DNA from: Acidobacterium capsulatum ATCC 51196 | Lineage (GTDB): Bacteria > Acidobacteriota > Terriglobia > Terriglobales > Acidobacteriaceae | Direction: 5' to 3' | Length of the DNA: 64,000 bases | Assembly (NCBI RefSeq): GCF_000022565.1 | Contig: NC_012483.1 | Coordinates: forward strand, 2,604,001-2,668,000 | Part shown: in pieces, positions 43,053 through 52,141 of the stretch | How the letters are laid out: every line of letters starts with the position of its first letter | Position numbering within the stretch: the stretch's first letter is position 1 | Notes under the pieces: model-generated | What the model was told of the DNA's origin: nothing | Database searches by the model: none | The model's input: only the letters and a program-made list of their open reading frames with translations | Program-made: the position numbers and the translations under genes

Positions 43053-43958
43053 ATGGAAATCGGAATCATTGGTCTTGGCAAAATGGGCGGCAACATGGCC
43101 GAACGCCTGCGCAAGGGCGGCCACAAGGTGGTTGGCTTCGACTTCAATAAGGAAGCCACCAAGAAGCTGACCGACGCCGGTTCGGTGGGCGTGGATTCGC
43201 TCGAAGCTCTGGTGAAGAATCTGACCCCCCAGCGTGCCATCTGGATCATGGTTCCGGCCGGCGATCCGGTGGATGAAACCATCGCCAAGCTCAAGCCCTT
43301 CATGCAAAAGGGCGATATCTTCATTGACGGCGGCAACTCCAACTACAAGGATTCGCAGCGCCGCTACAAAGAGCTGAAGGCGGAAGGCTTCAACTTTGTC
43401 GATGTGGGCACCTCGGGCGGCGTCTGGGGTCTGGCGGAGGGTTACAGCATGATGGTGGGCGGCGATGAGGATGTGGTGGAACACCTGCGCCCCATCTTTG
43501 AGACGCTCGCGCCCGGCAAGGACAAGGGCTGGGGCCGTACGGGTCCGGCCGGCGCCGGCCACTTTGTGAAGATGGTGCACAACGGCATCGAGTACGGCAT
43601 GATGCAGGCTTACGCCGAAGGCTTCTCGATCATGGGCCACAAGACCGAGATGAATCTCGATCTGGGCCAGATTGCCGAAATCTGGCGCTACGGCAGCGTG
43701 GTGCGCTCGTGGCTGCTCGATCTCACGGCCGATGCGCTCCAGAAGAATCCGAACCTTGAGGGCCTGGAAGCCTACGTGGCGGATTCAGGCGAGGGCCGCT
43801 GGACGGTGTTTGAAGCCATTGATCTCAATGTTTCGGCGCCGGTGATCACCGAGTCGCTGATTCGCCGCATTCGCAGCCGCGAAGATAACAACTTTACCGA
43901 CCGCATGCTCGCAATTATGCGCAACCAGTTCGGCGGACACGCAGTCAAGAAAGACTAA
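43053..43958 (+). CDS. gnd: 6-phosphogluconate dehydrogenase, decarboxylating (short form)
   Basis: A 301-residue short-chain type 6-phosphogluconate dehydrogenase, much smaller than the ~470-residue E. coli enzyme. The dinucleotide site is IGLGKMGGNMAERL, with an acidic residue after strand 2 (GFDFN, Asp30). Substrate and catalytic blocks are DGGNSNYKDSQRR, VDVGTSGGVWGLAEGY and GAGHFVKMVHNGIEYGMMQ. It turns 6-phosphogluconate into ribulose-5-phosphate and CO2. AAGGAA precedes the ATG. zwf begins five bases after its stop. Confidence 0.96.
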   Translation: MEIGIIGLGKMGGNMAERLRKGGHKVVGFDFNKEATKKLTDAGSVGVDSLEALVKNLTPQRAIWIMVPAGDPVDETIAKLKPFMQKGDIFIDGGNSNYKDSQRRYKELKAEGFNFVDVGTSGGVWGLAEGYSMMVGGDEDVVEHLRPIFETLAPGKDKGWGRTGPAGAGHFVKMVHNGIEYGMMQAYAEGFSIMGHKTEMNLDLGQIAEIWRYGSVVRSWLLDLTADALQKNPNLEGLEAYVADSGEGRWTVFEAIDLNVSAPVITESLIRRIRSREDNNFTDRMLAIMRNQFGGHAVKKD

Positions 43959-43963
43959 CGATT

Positions 43964-45511
43964 ATGGCGACGACAGAAGTACGGGTTTCGACCGAAAAGG
44001 TAAAGGAAGCCGCCAAGCGCAAGGAGCGCGTCCCCGAACCAACGGTGGTCGTGATCTTTGGCGCAAGCGGCGATCTCACCAAGCGCAAGCTGCTGCCGGC
44101 CCTGTTCCATCTGGAACAGGCCGGGCTGCTGCCGGAAGAGTTCGGCATTCTCGGTGTGGCCCGCCGCGATCTCACCGCCACCTTCGCGGATGACATGAAG
44201 GAAGGCATCCTTGAATTCGGCGGAGTCAAGGCCGACGATGACAAGCTCGGCGCGTTCATGGAGAAGGTGAATTATCACGCCATGAACTTTGACGACGATG
44301 CCGGCTACGAAAAGCTCAAGCAGCATCTCGACGAGTATGACAAGAAGCACGGCGTGAAGGGCAATCGCCTCTTCTACCTTGCGGTGGCGCCGGAGTACTT
44401 CTCTGACATCCTGCACCGGCTAGGCCGTCACGGCCTGGCCAAGCCGGAGCATGGCCAGGTGCGCGTCATCATCGAGAAGCCCTTCGGGCAAGATCTGGAG
44501 AGCGCCAAAGAACTCAATGCGGAAGTCAACCAGGTGCTCGATGAGAACCAGATCTTCCGCATCGACCACTATCTTGGCAAAGAGACCGTGCAGAACATCC
44601 TGGTCTTCCGTTTTGCCAACGGCATCTTTGAGCCGATCTGGAATCGTAACTATATCGATCATGTTCAGATTACGGCGGCCGAAAGCATCGGCATTGAAGG
44701 CCGCGGCCCGTTCTATGAGAAGGCGGGAGCGCTGCGTGATGTGATCCAGAATCACATGATGGAGCTGCTGTCGTTCATCTGCATGGAGCCGCCGGTCTCA
44801 TTCGAGGCCGACGCCGTGCGCCACGAGAAGGTGAAGGTCTGGCAGGCCATCAAGCCGGTTGAGATTCTCAATACCGTGCGCGGGCAATATGGCCCGGGCG
44901 AGGTGAACGGCAAGCAGGTAAAGGGGTATCGCGAAGAAGAGCGCGTCGCTCCCGACTCGCAGACCGAAACCTTCGCAGCCATGAAGCTTGAGATTGAGAA
45001 CTGGCGCTGGGCTGGCGTGCCGATCTATCTGCGCGCGGGCAAGCGCCTGGCCAAGCGTGCGACCGAAGTTACCATTCAGTTCAAGCAGCCTCCCATGCTA
45101 CTCTTCCGCGGAGCCAGCTCTGGCCCGTGTGAGGAGATTCAGCCCAATCTGATCAAGATGCGCATTCAGCCGGATGAGGGCATCTCGCTTCGCTTTGGAG
45201 CGAAGGTTCCCAGCCCGGATATGACCGTCTGCCCGGTGGACATGAACTTCGAATATGCCGGAGCCTTCGGCACCTCTTCGGCCAACGGCTACGAGCGTCT
45301 GCTGCTCGATGCCATGCTGGGCGATGCCACGCTCTTTGCGCATCGCGACGGCGTGGAGGCCACCTGGGCGCTATTCACTCCGGTGCTCGAAGCCTGGGCC
45401 GCCAAAAAGCCGCAGGGATTCCCCAACTACGCCAGCGGAAGCTGGGGTCCGCAGTGCGCCGACGATCTGATTGCCAAGGATGGCCGTCGCTGGCATAGCT
45501 GCAAGGGCTGA
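43964..45511 (+). CDS. zwf: Glucose-6-phosphate 1-dehydrogenase
   Basis: A 515-residue enzyme for the first step of the oxidative pentose phosphate pathway. The N-terminal coenzyme site is IFGASGDLTKRKLLPAL and the active-site signature is RIDHYLGKETVQN; EKPFGQDLESAK and KRLAKRATEV are further conserved blocks. The length is normal. It starts five bases after the gnd stop and is followed by pgl after 66 bases. Confidence 0.97.
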   Translation: MATTEVRVSTEKVKEAAKRKERVPEPTVVVIFGASGDLTKRKLLPALFHLEQAGLLPEEFGILGVARRDLTATFADDMKEGILEFGGVKADDDKLGAFMEKVNYHAMNFDDDAGYEKLKQHLDEYDKKHGVKGNRLFYLAVAPEYFSDILHRLGRHGLAKPEHGQVRVIIEKPFGQDLESAKELNAEVNQVLDENQIFRIDHYLGKETVQNILVFRFANGIFEPIWNRNYIDHVQITAAESIGIEGRGPFYEKAGALRDVIQNHMMELLSFICMEPPVSFEADAVRHEKVKVWQAIKPVEILNTVRGQYGPGEVNGKQVKGYREEERVAPDSQTETFAAMKLEIENWRWAGVPIYLRAGKRLAKRATEVTIQFKQPPMLLFRGASSGPCEEIQPNLIKMRIQPDEGISLRFGAKVPSPDMTVCPVDMNFEYAGAFGTSSANGYERLLLDAMLGDATLFAHRDGVEATWALFTPVLEAWAAKKPQGFPNYASGSWGPQCADDLIAKDGRRWHSCKG

Positions 45512-45577
45512 TCCACAGGAGCCATAGCCGGGCGCCACGCCGCGCCCGCAACCAAAGGAATAGAGGCACACCAGAAG

Positions 45578-46375
45578 ATGCCACGGCCGTTTGAACTGGA
45601 ATATCGCGTATTTGAGGATGCCGCTGCATTGAGTCATGCAGCGGCCCAGCATTTTGTGGACTGCGCCAAGGCCGCCGTGGCACAACGCGGCAAGGCGCGC
45701 GTGGCGATCTCCGGCGGCAGCACGCCCAAATCGACGTTTGCACTGCTGGCTGACCCGGCGCAGCCCTACCGCGCGCAGATGCCCTGGGAGAAACTCGAAA
45801 TCTATTGGGTGGACGAGCGCTGCGTGCCGCCCGAGGATGCTGATAGCAACTACCGCATGACCCGCAAGACGCTGCTCGACAAGGTGCCGATTCCCGCCAG
45901 CCAGGTCTTCCGCATGGAAGGCGAGCGCGACCCCGAAGAGGCGGCCGCCCGTTACGAGTCCGTCATTCGCGGGCAGTTTCGGTTGGAAGGCGCGCAGGGG
46001 CCGGTCTTTGACATGCTGGCGCTGGGCATGGGCGATGACGGGCACACGGCCTCGCTGTTTCCGCACACTGAGGCGATTCACGAGCTGGGGCGCATCGTTG
46101 TGGCGAACCACGTTCCGCAGAAGCAGACCTGGCGCATCACCCTCACCTGGCCGGTCATTGTAGAAGCGCGAGACCTATTCTTTCTGATTGCGGGCAAGGA
46201 CAAGGCCGATCCGCTGCAGCGCGTTTTAGAGGGGCCTTATGATCCGGAAACACTTCCTTCGCAGCTCATTCAGCCGCGCAGCGGTAAACTGCTGATGTTG
46301 CTGGATAAGACCGCCGCTGCGAATTTACCGGCCCCCGGGCCGGATGGCGTCGGCAAAATGGAGATTGCCCGATGA
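45578..46375 (+). CDS. pgl: 6-phosphogluconolactonase (DevB type)
   Basis: A 265-residue glucosamine-isomerase-fold lactonase hydrolysing 6-phosphogluconolactone. Visible blocks are VAISGGSTPKSTFALL, EIYWVDERCVPPEDADSNYRMT and DMLALGMGDDGHTASLFPH, the last holding the catalytic residues. Its stop codon overlaps the glk start in an ATGA. Confidence 0.95.
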   Translation: MPRPFELEYRVFEDAAALSHAAAQHFVDCAKAAVAQRGKARVAISGGSTPKSTFALLADPAQPYRAQMPWEKLEIYWVDERCVPPEDADSNYRMTRKTLLDKVPIPASQVFRMEGERDPEEAAARYESVIRGQFRLEGAQGPVFDMLALGMGDDGHTASLFPHTEAIHELGRIVVANHVPQKQTWRITLTWPVIVEARDLFFLIAGKDKADPLQRVLEGPYDPETLPSQLIQPRSGKLLMLLDKTAAANLPAPGPDGVGKMEIAR

Positions 46376-47394
46376 TTCTTGCCGGCGATGTAGGCGGCAC
46401 CAAGGTTCACTTAGCTCTTTACGATTTCAAACAAGGTTCGCTGCAGCACGTTCGGGATGAGCGCTTCCCGGCTCGTGATTATGACGGCCTGCAGGTCATT
46501 GTCCGCCAGTTCTTGGGCGCGCGCACCGAGGGCGACATTACCGCGGCCTGCTTCGGCGTGCCCGGACCAGTACGTCAGGGACGTCTGAAGCTCACGAATC
46601 TACCGTGGATACTTGATAGCCTGGAGCTTTCCAGCGCGCTTGATATCCCACACCTGTTCCTGATCAATGATCTTGAGGCGAATGGCTACGGCATCCCCGA
46701 GCTTCGGGCCGATCAAATCTTCACGCTCAACCCGGGTGATCGCGGAGCTGTCGGCAACCGCGCACTGGTCTCGGCCGGCACCGGCCTCGGCGAGGGCGTC
46801 ATGGTGTGGGATGGCCGCCGTCACGTCCCCATGGCTTCTGAGGGTGGGCACTGCGACTTTGCCGCGCGCAATCCGCTCGAACTGGAGCTGCTGCAGTATC
46901 TGATCGAAAAGCTGCAGGGTCGCGTGAGCTTTGAGCGCGTGGTTTCAGGGCTTGGCATTCAGAATATCTACCGTTTTCTGCGCGATGTGAAGAAAATGGA
47001 AGAACCCGCCTGGCTCAGAGAGCGCATGGAGAAGGAAGATCCCAACGCCGTCATCGGAGAGCTGGGCGAGAGCAGCCAGAATGAACTGTGCGCCAGGACG
47101 CTGGAGATGTTTGTGGCGGCTTACGGTGCGGAAGCCGGCAACATGGCTCTCAAGGTGCTGGCTGTGGGCGGCATGTACATCGGCGGCGGCATTGCGCCCA
47201 AGATTCTCAAGACCATGCAGAATGGCATTTTCATGCAGGCCTTCACTGACAAGGGGCGTTTGAGCGAATTGCTGATCAAAACGCCGGTGCACATCATTCT
47301 TGAGAGCCGTTGCGCCCTGATGGGCGCCGCGGCATATGCAGAGCAGCGCGCTGCGGAGTTGAGCGGCACCTCAGTACGCGCCGCCTCCATCTAG
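46372..47394 (+). CDS. glk: Glucokinase
   Basis: A 340-residue ATP-dependent glucokinase of the Glk/ROK-like superfamily. The phosphate-binding motif is LAGDVGGTKVHLAL, followed by the sugar-site region FLINDLEANGYGI, LVSAGTGLGEGVMVW, SEGGHCDFAARNPLE and GGMYIGGGIAPKIL. It makes glucose-6-phosphate that feeds zwf. It overlaps pgl by four bases (ATGA), so the genes are translationally coupled. Confidence 0.96.
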   Translation: MILAGDVGGTKVHLALYDFKQGSLQHVRDERFPARDYDGLQVIVRQFLGARTEGDITAACFGVPGPVRQGRLKLTNLPWILDSLELSSALDIPHLFLINDLEANGYGIPELRADQIFTLNPGDRGAVGNRALVSAGTGLGEGVMVWDGRRHVPMASEGGHCDFAARNPLELELLQYLIEKLQGRVSFERVVSGLGIQNIYRFLRDVKKMEEPAWLRERMEKEDPNAVIGELGESSQNELCARTLEMFVAAYGAEAGNMALKVLAVGGMYIGGGIAPKILKTMQNGIFMQAFTDKGRLSELLIKTPVHIILESRCALMGAAAYAEQRAAELSGTSVRAASI

Positions 47395-47444
47395 AGCAAG
47401 TAATAAAACATGGCAGCGCATCGAGCGCAGCAGGAGTCATCGCA

Positions 47445-48365
47445 TTGATTGTCCGGCCTAAACTGCATTGGCTTCGCATGCTGTTTATCTGGAATGGATC
47501 GGTCATCCGCGCGATTCTTCCGCAACTGCTGGTTGTGCTGTGTTTTTCGCTCTTTGCTGTCTGGACGCATGGGCGGCTCTTCGGTCATATCGTCCCTCTG
47601 ACTGTTGCCCCGTTCACGCTGTTGGGCGTATCGCTTGCGATCTTTCTCGGATTCCGTAACAGTGCTAGTTACGATAGGTTCTGGGAAGGACGCAAGCTGT
47701 GGGGGGCCTTGCTCAATGTGTGCCGATCTCTCATGCGTCAGGCGCAATCGATCGGCGAAACCCGCCCCGAAGAGCCCCGCCTGAAAGAGTGGCTGGCGCT
47801 GCTCGCTGCCTTCACGCATGCCATGCGGCACCAGTTGCGCAAGACCGATCCGGCTCAGGATTTCGCGCGCCTTCTGCCGGCTGACCAGTGCGCGCAACTG
47901 GCCGCTGCCCGCTATCGCCCTACGCTGATCCTGCTGTGGCTGGGGCAGTGGGTGGCTGACGGCAAGAGGCAGGGGCGCTACGGTGAAATTACGGCGGCCG
48001 CGATGGACAGCAATCTGAGCGCTCTCTCTGACATTCTGGGCGGCTGCGAAAGGCTCGCGCATACGCCTATTCCTTACGCCTATTCGGTCATGAACCACCG
48101 CGTCGTCTATTTGTATTGCTTTCTGTTACCTTTTGCGCTGGTGGGTGAGATTGGCATGATGACGCCGGTCATATCGGTCCTGGTGGCCTATACCTTCATT
48201 GCGATCGAGGCTCTTGCGCAGGAAATTGAAGAGCCATTTGGCATGCTGGCAAATGATCTGGCACTCGACAACATGTCCTTCAACATTGAAGACTCACTGC
48301 GGGAGTTGACCGGCGAGCCGCTGCCGCCCGCCGCGCCCGAACCGGAAAACTACATCCTCACCTAG
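47445..48365 (+). CDS. Bestrophin-family anion channel, TTG start
   Basis: A 306-residue membrane protein of the bestrophin family (PF01062; YneE-like). The signature LLGVSLAIFLGFRNSASYDRFWEGRKLWGALLN lies in the N-terminal third; later HAMRHQLRKTD and PIPYAYSVMNHRVVYLYCFLLPFAL match the family. Bacterial members form ion-selective pentameric channels, some conducting cations. TTG at 47445 with AGGAG eight bases upstream gives an N-terminus aligned with the family. It begins 50 bases after glk, probably in the same transcript. Confidence 0.9.
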   Translation: MIVRPKLHWLRMLFIWNGSVIRAILPQLLVVLCFSLFAVWTHGRLFGHIVPLTVAPFTLLGVSLAIFLGFRNSASYDRFWEGRKLWGALLNVCRSLMRQAQSIGETRPEEPRLKEWLALLAAFTHAMRHQLRKTDPAQDFARLLPADQCAQLAAARYRPTLILLWLGQWVADGKRQGRYGEITAAAMDSNLSALSDILGGCERLAHTPIPYAYSVMNHRVVYLYCFLLPFALVGEIGMMTPVISVLVAYTFIAIEALAQEIEEPFGMLANDLALDNMSFNIEDSLRELTGEPLPPAAPEPENYILT

Positions 48366-48455
48366 ACGCCGTCGCGCTTCCACCTGTGCGGACAATGCCG
48401 TTTTGCGCTATGGTGAAAGGTCATCGATTTATTACTTCCAACCTCAAGGATGCCC

Positions 48456-51110
48456 ATGTTTGCTGTGAATGGAATCTTTTCTCGCGTGGCCCGTCTGGCC
48501 AGGCCGGTCACCTCGTTCTCTCTGCCGGTCGCGGCCGCCACTCTTCTCGGAGCCTGCCTGCTGCCCGTGGCCGCGCAAGCACAACGGCTGCCAGACAATG
48601 TGGTGCCCCGGCACTACACGCTCACCTTGACCCCCAATCTGCAGGCGGCCACCTTTACCGGGCGCGAGAAGATCGTGGTCGATGTCAAACAGTCCACCCA
48701 GACCATTACGCTGAACGCCGCGCAGATCAGCTTCAAGAGCGTCGCCGCCAACATTGACGGCCAAACTGTAACACCGAAGGTTACAGAGGACGCGCAAAAG
48801 GAACAGGCGAGTTTTCACTTTGGCCAGACGCTGGCTCCCGGCCAATACACCCTGGCGATTGATTACAGCGGCATTCTGAACGATCAGCTCCGCGGCTTTT
48901 ATCTCTCAAAGACCAAAACGCGCCGCTATGCCGTAACGCAGTTTGAGCCGACCGATGCGCGCCGCGCCTTCCCGAGCTTTGATGAGCCGGCATTCAAGGC
49001 GACCTTTGATGTCACGCTGGTGGTGCCCAAGGGCGACACGGCCATCTCCAACACAAACGCGATCTCTGATACGCCCGGCCCCGGGCCGGATGAGCACACC
49101 ATGCACTTTGCGACGACGCCGAAGATGTCTACCTACCTGGTGGCATTTCTCGTGGGCGACTTCCAGTGCAGCTCCGGCTCGAGCGATGGCGTGCCCATCC
49201 GCGCCTGTGCTCCGCCGGAGCAGGTGCAATACACGCACTACGCGCTGCACACCGCTGAGTTTGTGCTGCATTTCTACGATCATTACTTCGGCATCAAGTA
49301 CCCCATGCCGAAGCTCGACATGATCGCGATTCCTGACTTTGAAGCCGGGGCCATGGAAAACTTTGGCGCGATCACCTACCGCGAAACTGCCATGCTGCTC
49401 AACCCTAAAACGGCTTCGGTGGGCGAAGAGCAGCATGTCGCCATCGACATTGCGCACGAGATGGCGCATCAGTGGTTCGGTGACATGGTCACCATGCAGT
49501 GGTGGAACAACATCTGGCTCAACGAGGGCTTTGCCACGTGGATGGAAACGAAGTCCGTGGCCGCTATGCATCCCGAGTGGGACATGGACGCGATTGTGGC
49601 GGAGACGAAAGACAGCACGCTCAATCTCGATGCGCGCCGCGTGACCCGGACCATCCGGGCGCATGCCGACACGCCGGACCAGATCAACCAGATGTTTGAT
49701 GGCATCAGCTACGGCAAGGCCTCTGCCGTGCTGCACATGGTCGAGAACTACGAGGGCAAGCAGGTCTTCCGCGAGGGCGTGCACAAGTATCTTGAGGCGC
49801 ACATGTACGGCAATGCCACGGCGCAGGACTTCTGGAATGCGCAGACCGAGGTGAGCCATCTGCCGATCAATAAGATCATGGACAGCTTCATCAGCGAGCC
49901 CGGCGTGCCCAAGCTGACCTTCGGCGATCCACATGATGGCAAGGTGCAGGTCACCCAGAGCCGTTTCTTCCTCAACTCTGACGTAAAGCCAAGCGGCAAG
50001 CAGCAGTGGACGATCCCGGTCTGCTTCAACGCCGACAATGCCGCTGGCGAAAAGTGCGGCGTGCTCAGCAGCAAGCAGCAGACGATGGCTCTTCCGCCTT
50101 CGAAGCTCTTCTTCCCGGATGCCCGGGCCATGGGCTACTACCGCTATGGCTTCAGCGATCAGGTGGCACAGACGATCATGAACAGCATCGAAAGCGACCT
50201 CACTCCGGTCGAGCGCATCGATGCATTCGGTGATCTGTGGGCCTACGTGCACGCCAATGAAGATACGGTGGGAACCTACCTCAATCTTGTGGGGAAGGTA
50301 AAGAACGACACGCACGCCCACGTGATCGGCACCGCGATTGGACCGCTCGACACCATTGAAGATCGCATCGCCTCCACTCCGCAGGAGAAAGCCGCGCTGC
50401 GTGCCTGGGAGCTGCGCACCTTCAAGCCTGCCTACGACCGCCTCGCAGCGCCGGCGGCCAGCGATTCCCCCAACACGCGGCAACTGCGCGCCGAGCTCTT
50501 CGAGCTGCTTGGCCATGCTGGCGACAAGCAGGTGATCGCCCAGTCCCGTGGCATCGCCATGAAGTATCTCGACAACCCGGCCTCGGTGGATGCCAATCTG
50601 GCGGATGCAGCTCTATCGGTCGCCGCTGCCCATGGCAACACGGCATTCTTCGACAAGCTGCAACATGTGTATGAGACGGCAGACAATCCGCAGATTCAGG
50701 AGCAGGCGCTGCATCTGCTGGCCACCTTCAGCAATCCGGCGCTCGAACGCCGCGCGCTCGATTATGCGGCCTCCGGCAAGGTGAAGAATCAGGATTCCAT
50801 CTTCCTCTTCGCCACCGGCCTTGAGCTGCCTTCCACGCGCAAGGTCGCCTGGCAGTACATCCAGCAGAACTGGCCCAAGGTGAAGGCGCAGAACACGGCC
50901 TTCCTGATGGGCTCCTACCTGGTGGGCGCGGCAGGTTCGTTCTGCAGCGCGCAAAAGCAGACTGAGGTGCAGCAGTTCTTCCAGACGCACCCGCTGCCGG
51001 CCACCAACCGGGCACTGGCACGGGCCACGCAGGAGATTCAGGACTGCATGACCCTTCGCAGCCAGCAGGAAGGCAATCTGCGGCAGTGGATCGCCGCCCA
51101 GAAACAGTAA
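48456..51110 (+). CDS. M1-family metallo-aminopeptidase, exported
   Basis: An 884-residue zinc aminopeptidase. A signal peptide (PVAAATLLGACLLPVAAQA) precedes the four-domain M1 fold: N-terminal beta domain, catalytic domain with GAMEN (about 298-302) and HEMAH-x18-E (334-338 with Glu357), then an ERAP1-like helical C-terminal domain. It should trim N-terminal residues from peptides in the periplasm. Two ATGs are six bases apart; AAGGA fits 48456 better than 48450. Confidence 0.95.
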   Translation: MFAVNGIFSRVARLARPVTSFSLPVAAATLLGACLLPVAAQAQRLPDNVVPRHYTLTLTPNLQAATFTGREKIVVDVKQSTQTITLNAAQISFKSVAANIDGQTVTPKVTEDAQKEQASFHFGQTLAPGQYTLAIDYSGILNDQLRGFYLSKTKTRRYAVTQFEPTDARRAFPSFDEPAFKATFDVTLVVPKGDTAISNTNAISDTPGPGPDEHTMHFATTPKMSTYLVAFLVGDFQCSSGSSDGVPIRACAPPEQVQYTHYALHTAEFVLHFYDHYFGIKYPMPKLDMIAIPDFEAGAMENFGAITYRETAMLLNPKTASVGEEQHVAIDIAHEMAHQWFGDMVTMQWWNNIWLNEGFATWMETKSVAAMHPEWDMDAIVAETKDSTLNLDARRVTRTIRAHADTPDQINQMFDGISYGKASAVLHMVENYEGKQVFREGVHKYLEAHMYGNATAQDFWNAQTEVSHLPINKIMDSFISEPGVPKLTFGDPHDGKVQVTQSRFFLNSDVKPSGKQQWTIPVCFNADNAAGEKCGVLSSKQQTMALPPSKLFFPDARAMGYYRYGFSDQVAQTIMNSIESDLTPVERIDAFGDLWAYVHANEDTVGTYLNLVGKVKNDTHAHVIGTAIGPLDTIEDRIASTPQEKAALRAWELRTFKPAYDRLAAPAASDSPNTRQLRAELFELLGHAGDKQVIAQSRGIAMKYLDNPASVDANLADAALSVAAAHGNTAFFDKLQHVYETADNPQIQEQALHLLATFSNPALERRALDYAASGKVKNQDSIFLFATGLELPSTRKVAWQYIQQNWPKVKAQNTAFLMGSYLVGAAGSFCSAQKQTEVQQFFQTHPLPATNRALARATQEIQDCMTLRSQQEGNLRQWIAAQKQ

Positions 51111-51118
51111 TTCCGGCG

Positions 51119-51152
51119 AATCCCGGGCTTAGGAAACCCTAGGCCCGGGATT
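51119..51152 (+). terminator. Terminator-like hairpin after aminopeptidase
   Basis: AATCCCGGGC (51119-51128) pairs with GCCCGGGATT (51143-51152) and the stem extends inward (TTAGG with CCTAG) to about 15 bp. The T run is poor, so efficiency is uncertain. Confidence 0.65.
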
Positions 51153-51209
51153 CACTCCAGCAGATTTGCTGGCGCTCGTGTAAACTCATTTAGGTAAGAC
51201 CCTGGTCGT

Positions 51210-51286
51210 CGGGACGTGGCTCAGCCTGGTAGAGCACTCGCTTGGGGTGCGAGGGGTCGGCAGTTCAAATCTGCCCGTCCCGACCA
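51210..51286 (+). tRNA. tRNA-Pro (anticodon GGG)
   Basis: Full 77-base cloverleaf with encoded CCA. Acceptor CGGGACG pairs with CGTCCCG; the anticodon stem CTCGC/GCGAG carries loop TTGGGGT (anticodon GGG, reading CCC/CCU); the T loop is TTCAAAT. Confidence 0.97.
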
Positions 51287-51323
51287 GTTCCTTCCTTAAT
51301 TTCTCCGGTTACAATCAAGGCAT

Positions 51324-51400
51324 CGGGGCGTAGCGCAGTCTGGTAGCGCATCTGCTTTGGGAGCAGAGGGTCGGGGGTTCGAATCCCTCCGCCCCGACCA
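51324..51400 (+). tRNA. tRNA-Pro (anticodon TGG)
   Basis: Full 77-base cloverleaf with encoded CCA. Acceptor CGGGGCG pairs with CGCCCCG; anticodon stem TCTGC/GCAGA carries loop TTTGGGA (anticodon TGG); the T loop is TTCGAAT. It lies 37 bases after the first proline tRNA. Confidence 0.97.
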
Positions 51401-51463
51401 TGGCGCGGCATCCGCACTGTTGCCTGGTCAAAGTTACCTTCTGCCTGCATCCGCCCTATCGTC

Positions 51464-52072
51464 TTATCCCTTCGATACAAACTTGTTTCGCTGAATGCTG
51501 AAGCGCAGCAACCGGTCGGCTGCCTTCTGGATGCCAATGCGCGGCGTCACATCCATCGGCGGCGTCCCATAACCATCCTCCATGACGGTCAGCAGAGAAT
51601 CTGCGTCGGTCACGTCAATGCCATTGTGGTCAAGGCGAGTAATCCCCATCGCCTGGCACATGCGTCCGGGGCCCGAGGTCAGCAGTCTGGCCGATGCGTC
51701 GCTCGGCAATCCGCGCCGCCGCGCCATGGTCGCCAGCCCCGTCACCGGTTCCAGCGCACGCAGCAGCACGCACCCTGCCGTGCCTTCAGGCTCGCACGAG
51801 ATATTCAGGCAATGGTGCATGCCATAAATCAGATAGACATACGTTCTACTCGGCGGCCCAAACAGCACTGCGTTGCGCGCTGTCTTGCCGGAGTAGGCAT
51901 GCGCTGCTGGATCTCCCGCCCCGAAATATGCCTCGACCTCCACAATGCGACCTGAGGTGGTTTCATCGTCCGGCGAATCCGGCTTGCGCACGAGCAGCTT
52001 GCCGAGCAGGCGGCGTGCTACTTCATCCGGTGCATCGATAAAAAAGTCAGGAGTAAGCAGCCGCGAAGGCAT
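51464..52072 (-). CDS. 3-methyladenine DNA glycosylase (AAG/MPG family)
   Basis: A 202-residue DNA repair glycosylase of the human AAG type that removes alkylated purines and hypoxanthine. Conserved blocks are ARRLLGKLLVRK, RIVEVEAYFGAGDPAAHAY, FGPPSRTYVYLIYGMHHCLNIS, VLLRALEPVTG and the LTSGPGRMCQAMGI region. The ATG at 52072 is chosen with GGAGA nine bases upstream; an in-frame TTG at 52081 would leave no room for it. It lies downstream of bcp on the same strand. Confidence 0.95.
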   Translation of the reverse strand: MPSRLLTPDFFIDAPDEVARRLLGKLLVRKPDSPDDETTSGRIVEVEAYFGAGDPAAHAYSGKTARNAVLFGPPSRTYVYLIYGMHHCLNISCEPEGTAGCVLLRALEPVTGLATMARRRGLPSDASARLLTSGPGRMCQAMGITRLDHNGIDVTDADSLLTVMEDGYGTPPMDVTPRIGIQKAADRLLRFSIQRNKFVSKG

Positions 52073-52097
52073 GAAGTCCAATCTCCGTGAGCAAGCA

Positions 52098-52121
52098 CAG
52101 GGCCGGAGATCTCCGGCCCTG
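52098..52121. promoter_or_regulatory. 24-bp perfect palindrome between bcp and the glycosylase gene
   Basis: CAGGGCCGGAGA followed by its exact reverse complement. It lies 20 bases after the bcp stop and 26 before the glycosylase start; it could be a terminator without T run, a processing hairpin, or an operator. Confidence 0.55.
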
Positions 52122-52141
52122 CGAACCAGAGCAACCTGTGC

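Noticed and set aside
48906-50516. Leftward 536-codon frame opposite the M1 aminopeptidase
   Set aside because: Antisense to the HEMAH-containing gene; Val/His/Arg-rich without motifs.
51166-51193. Promoter (TTGCTG and TAAACT) upstream of the first proline tRNA
   Set aside because: The spacing is about 9 bases rather than 16-18, so the pair does not form a normal sigma-70 promoter.
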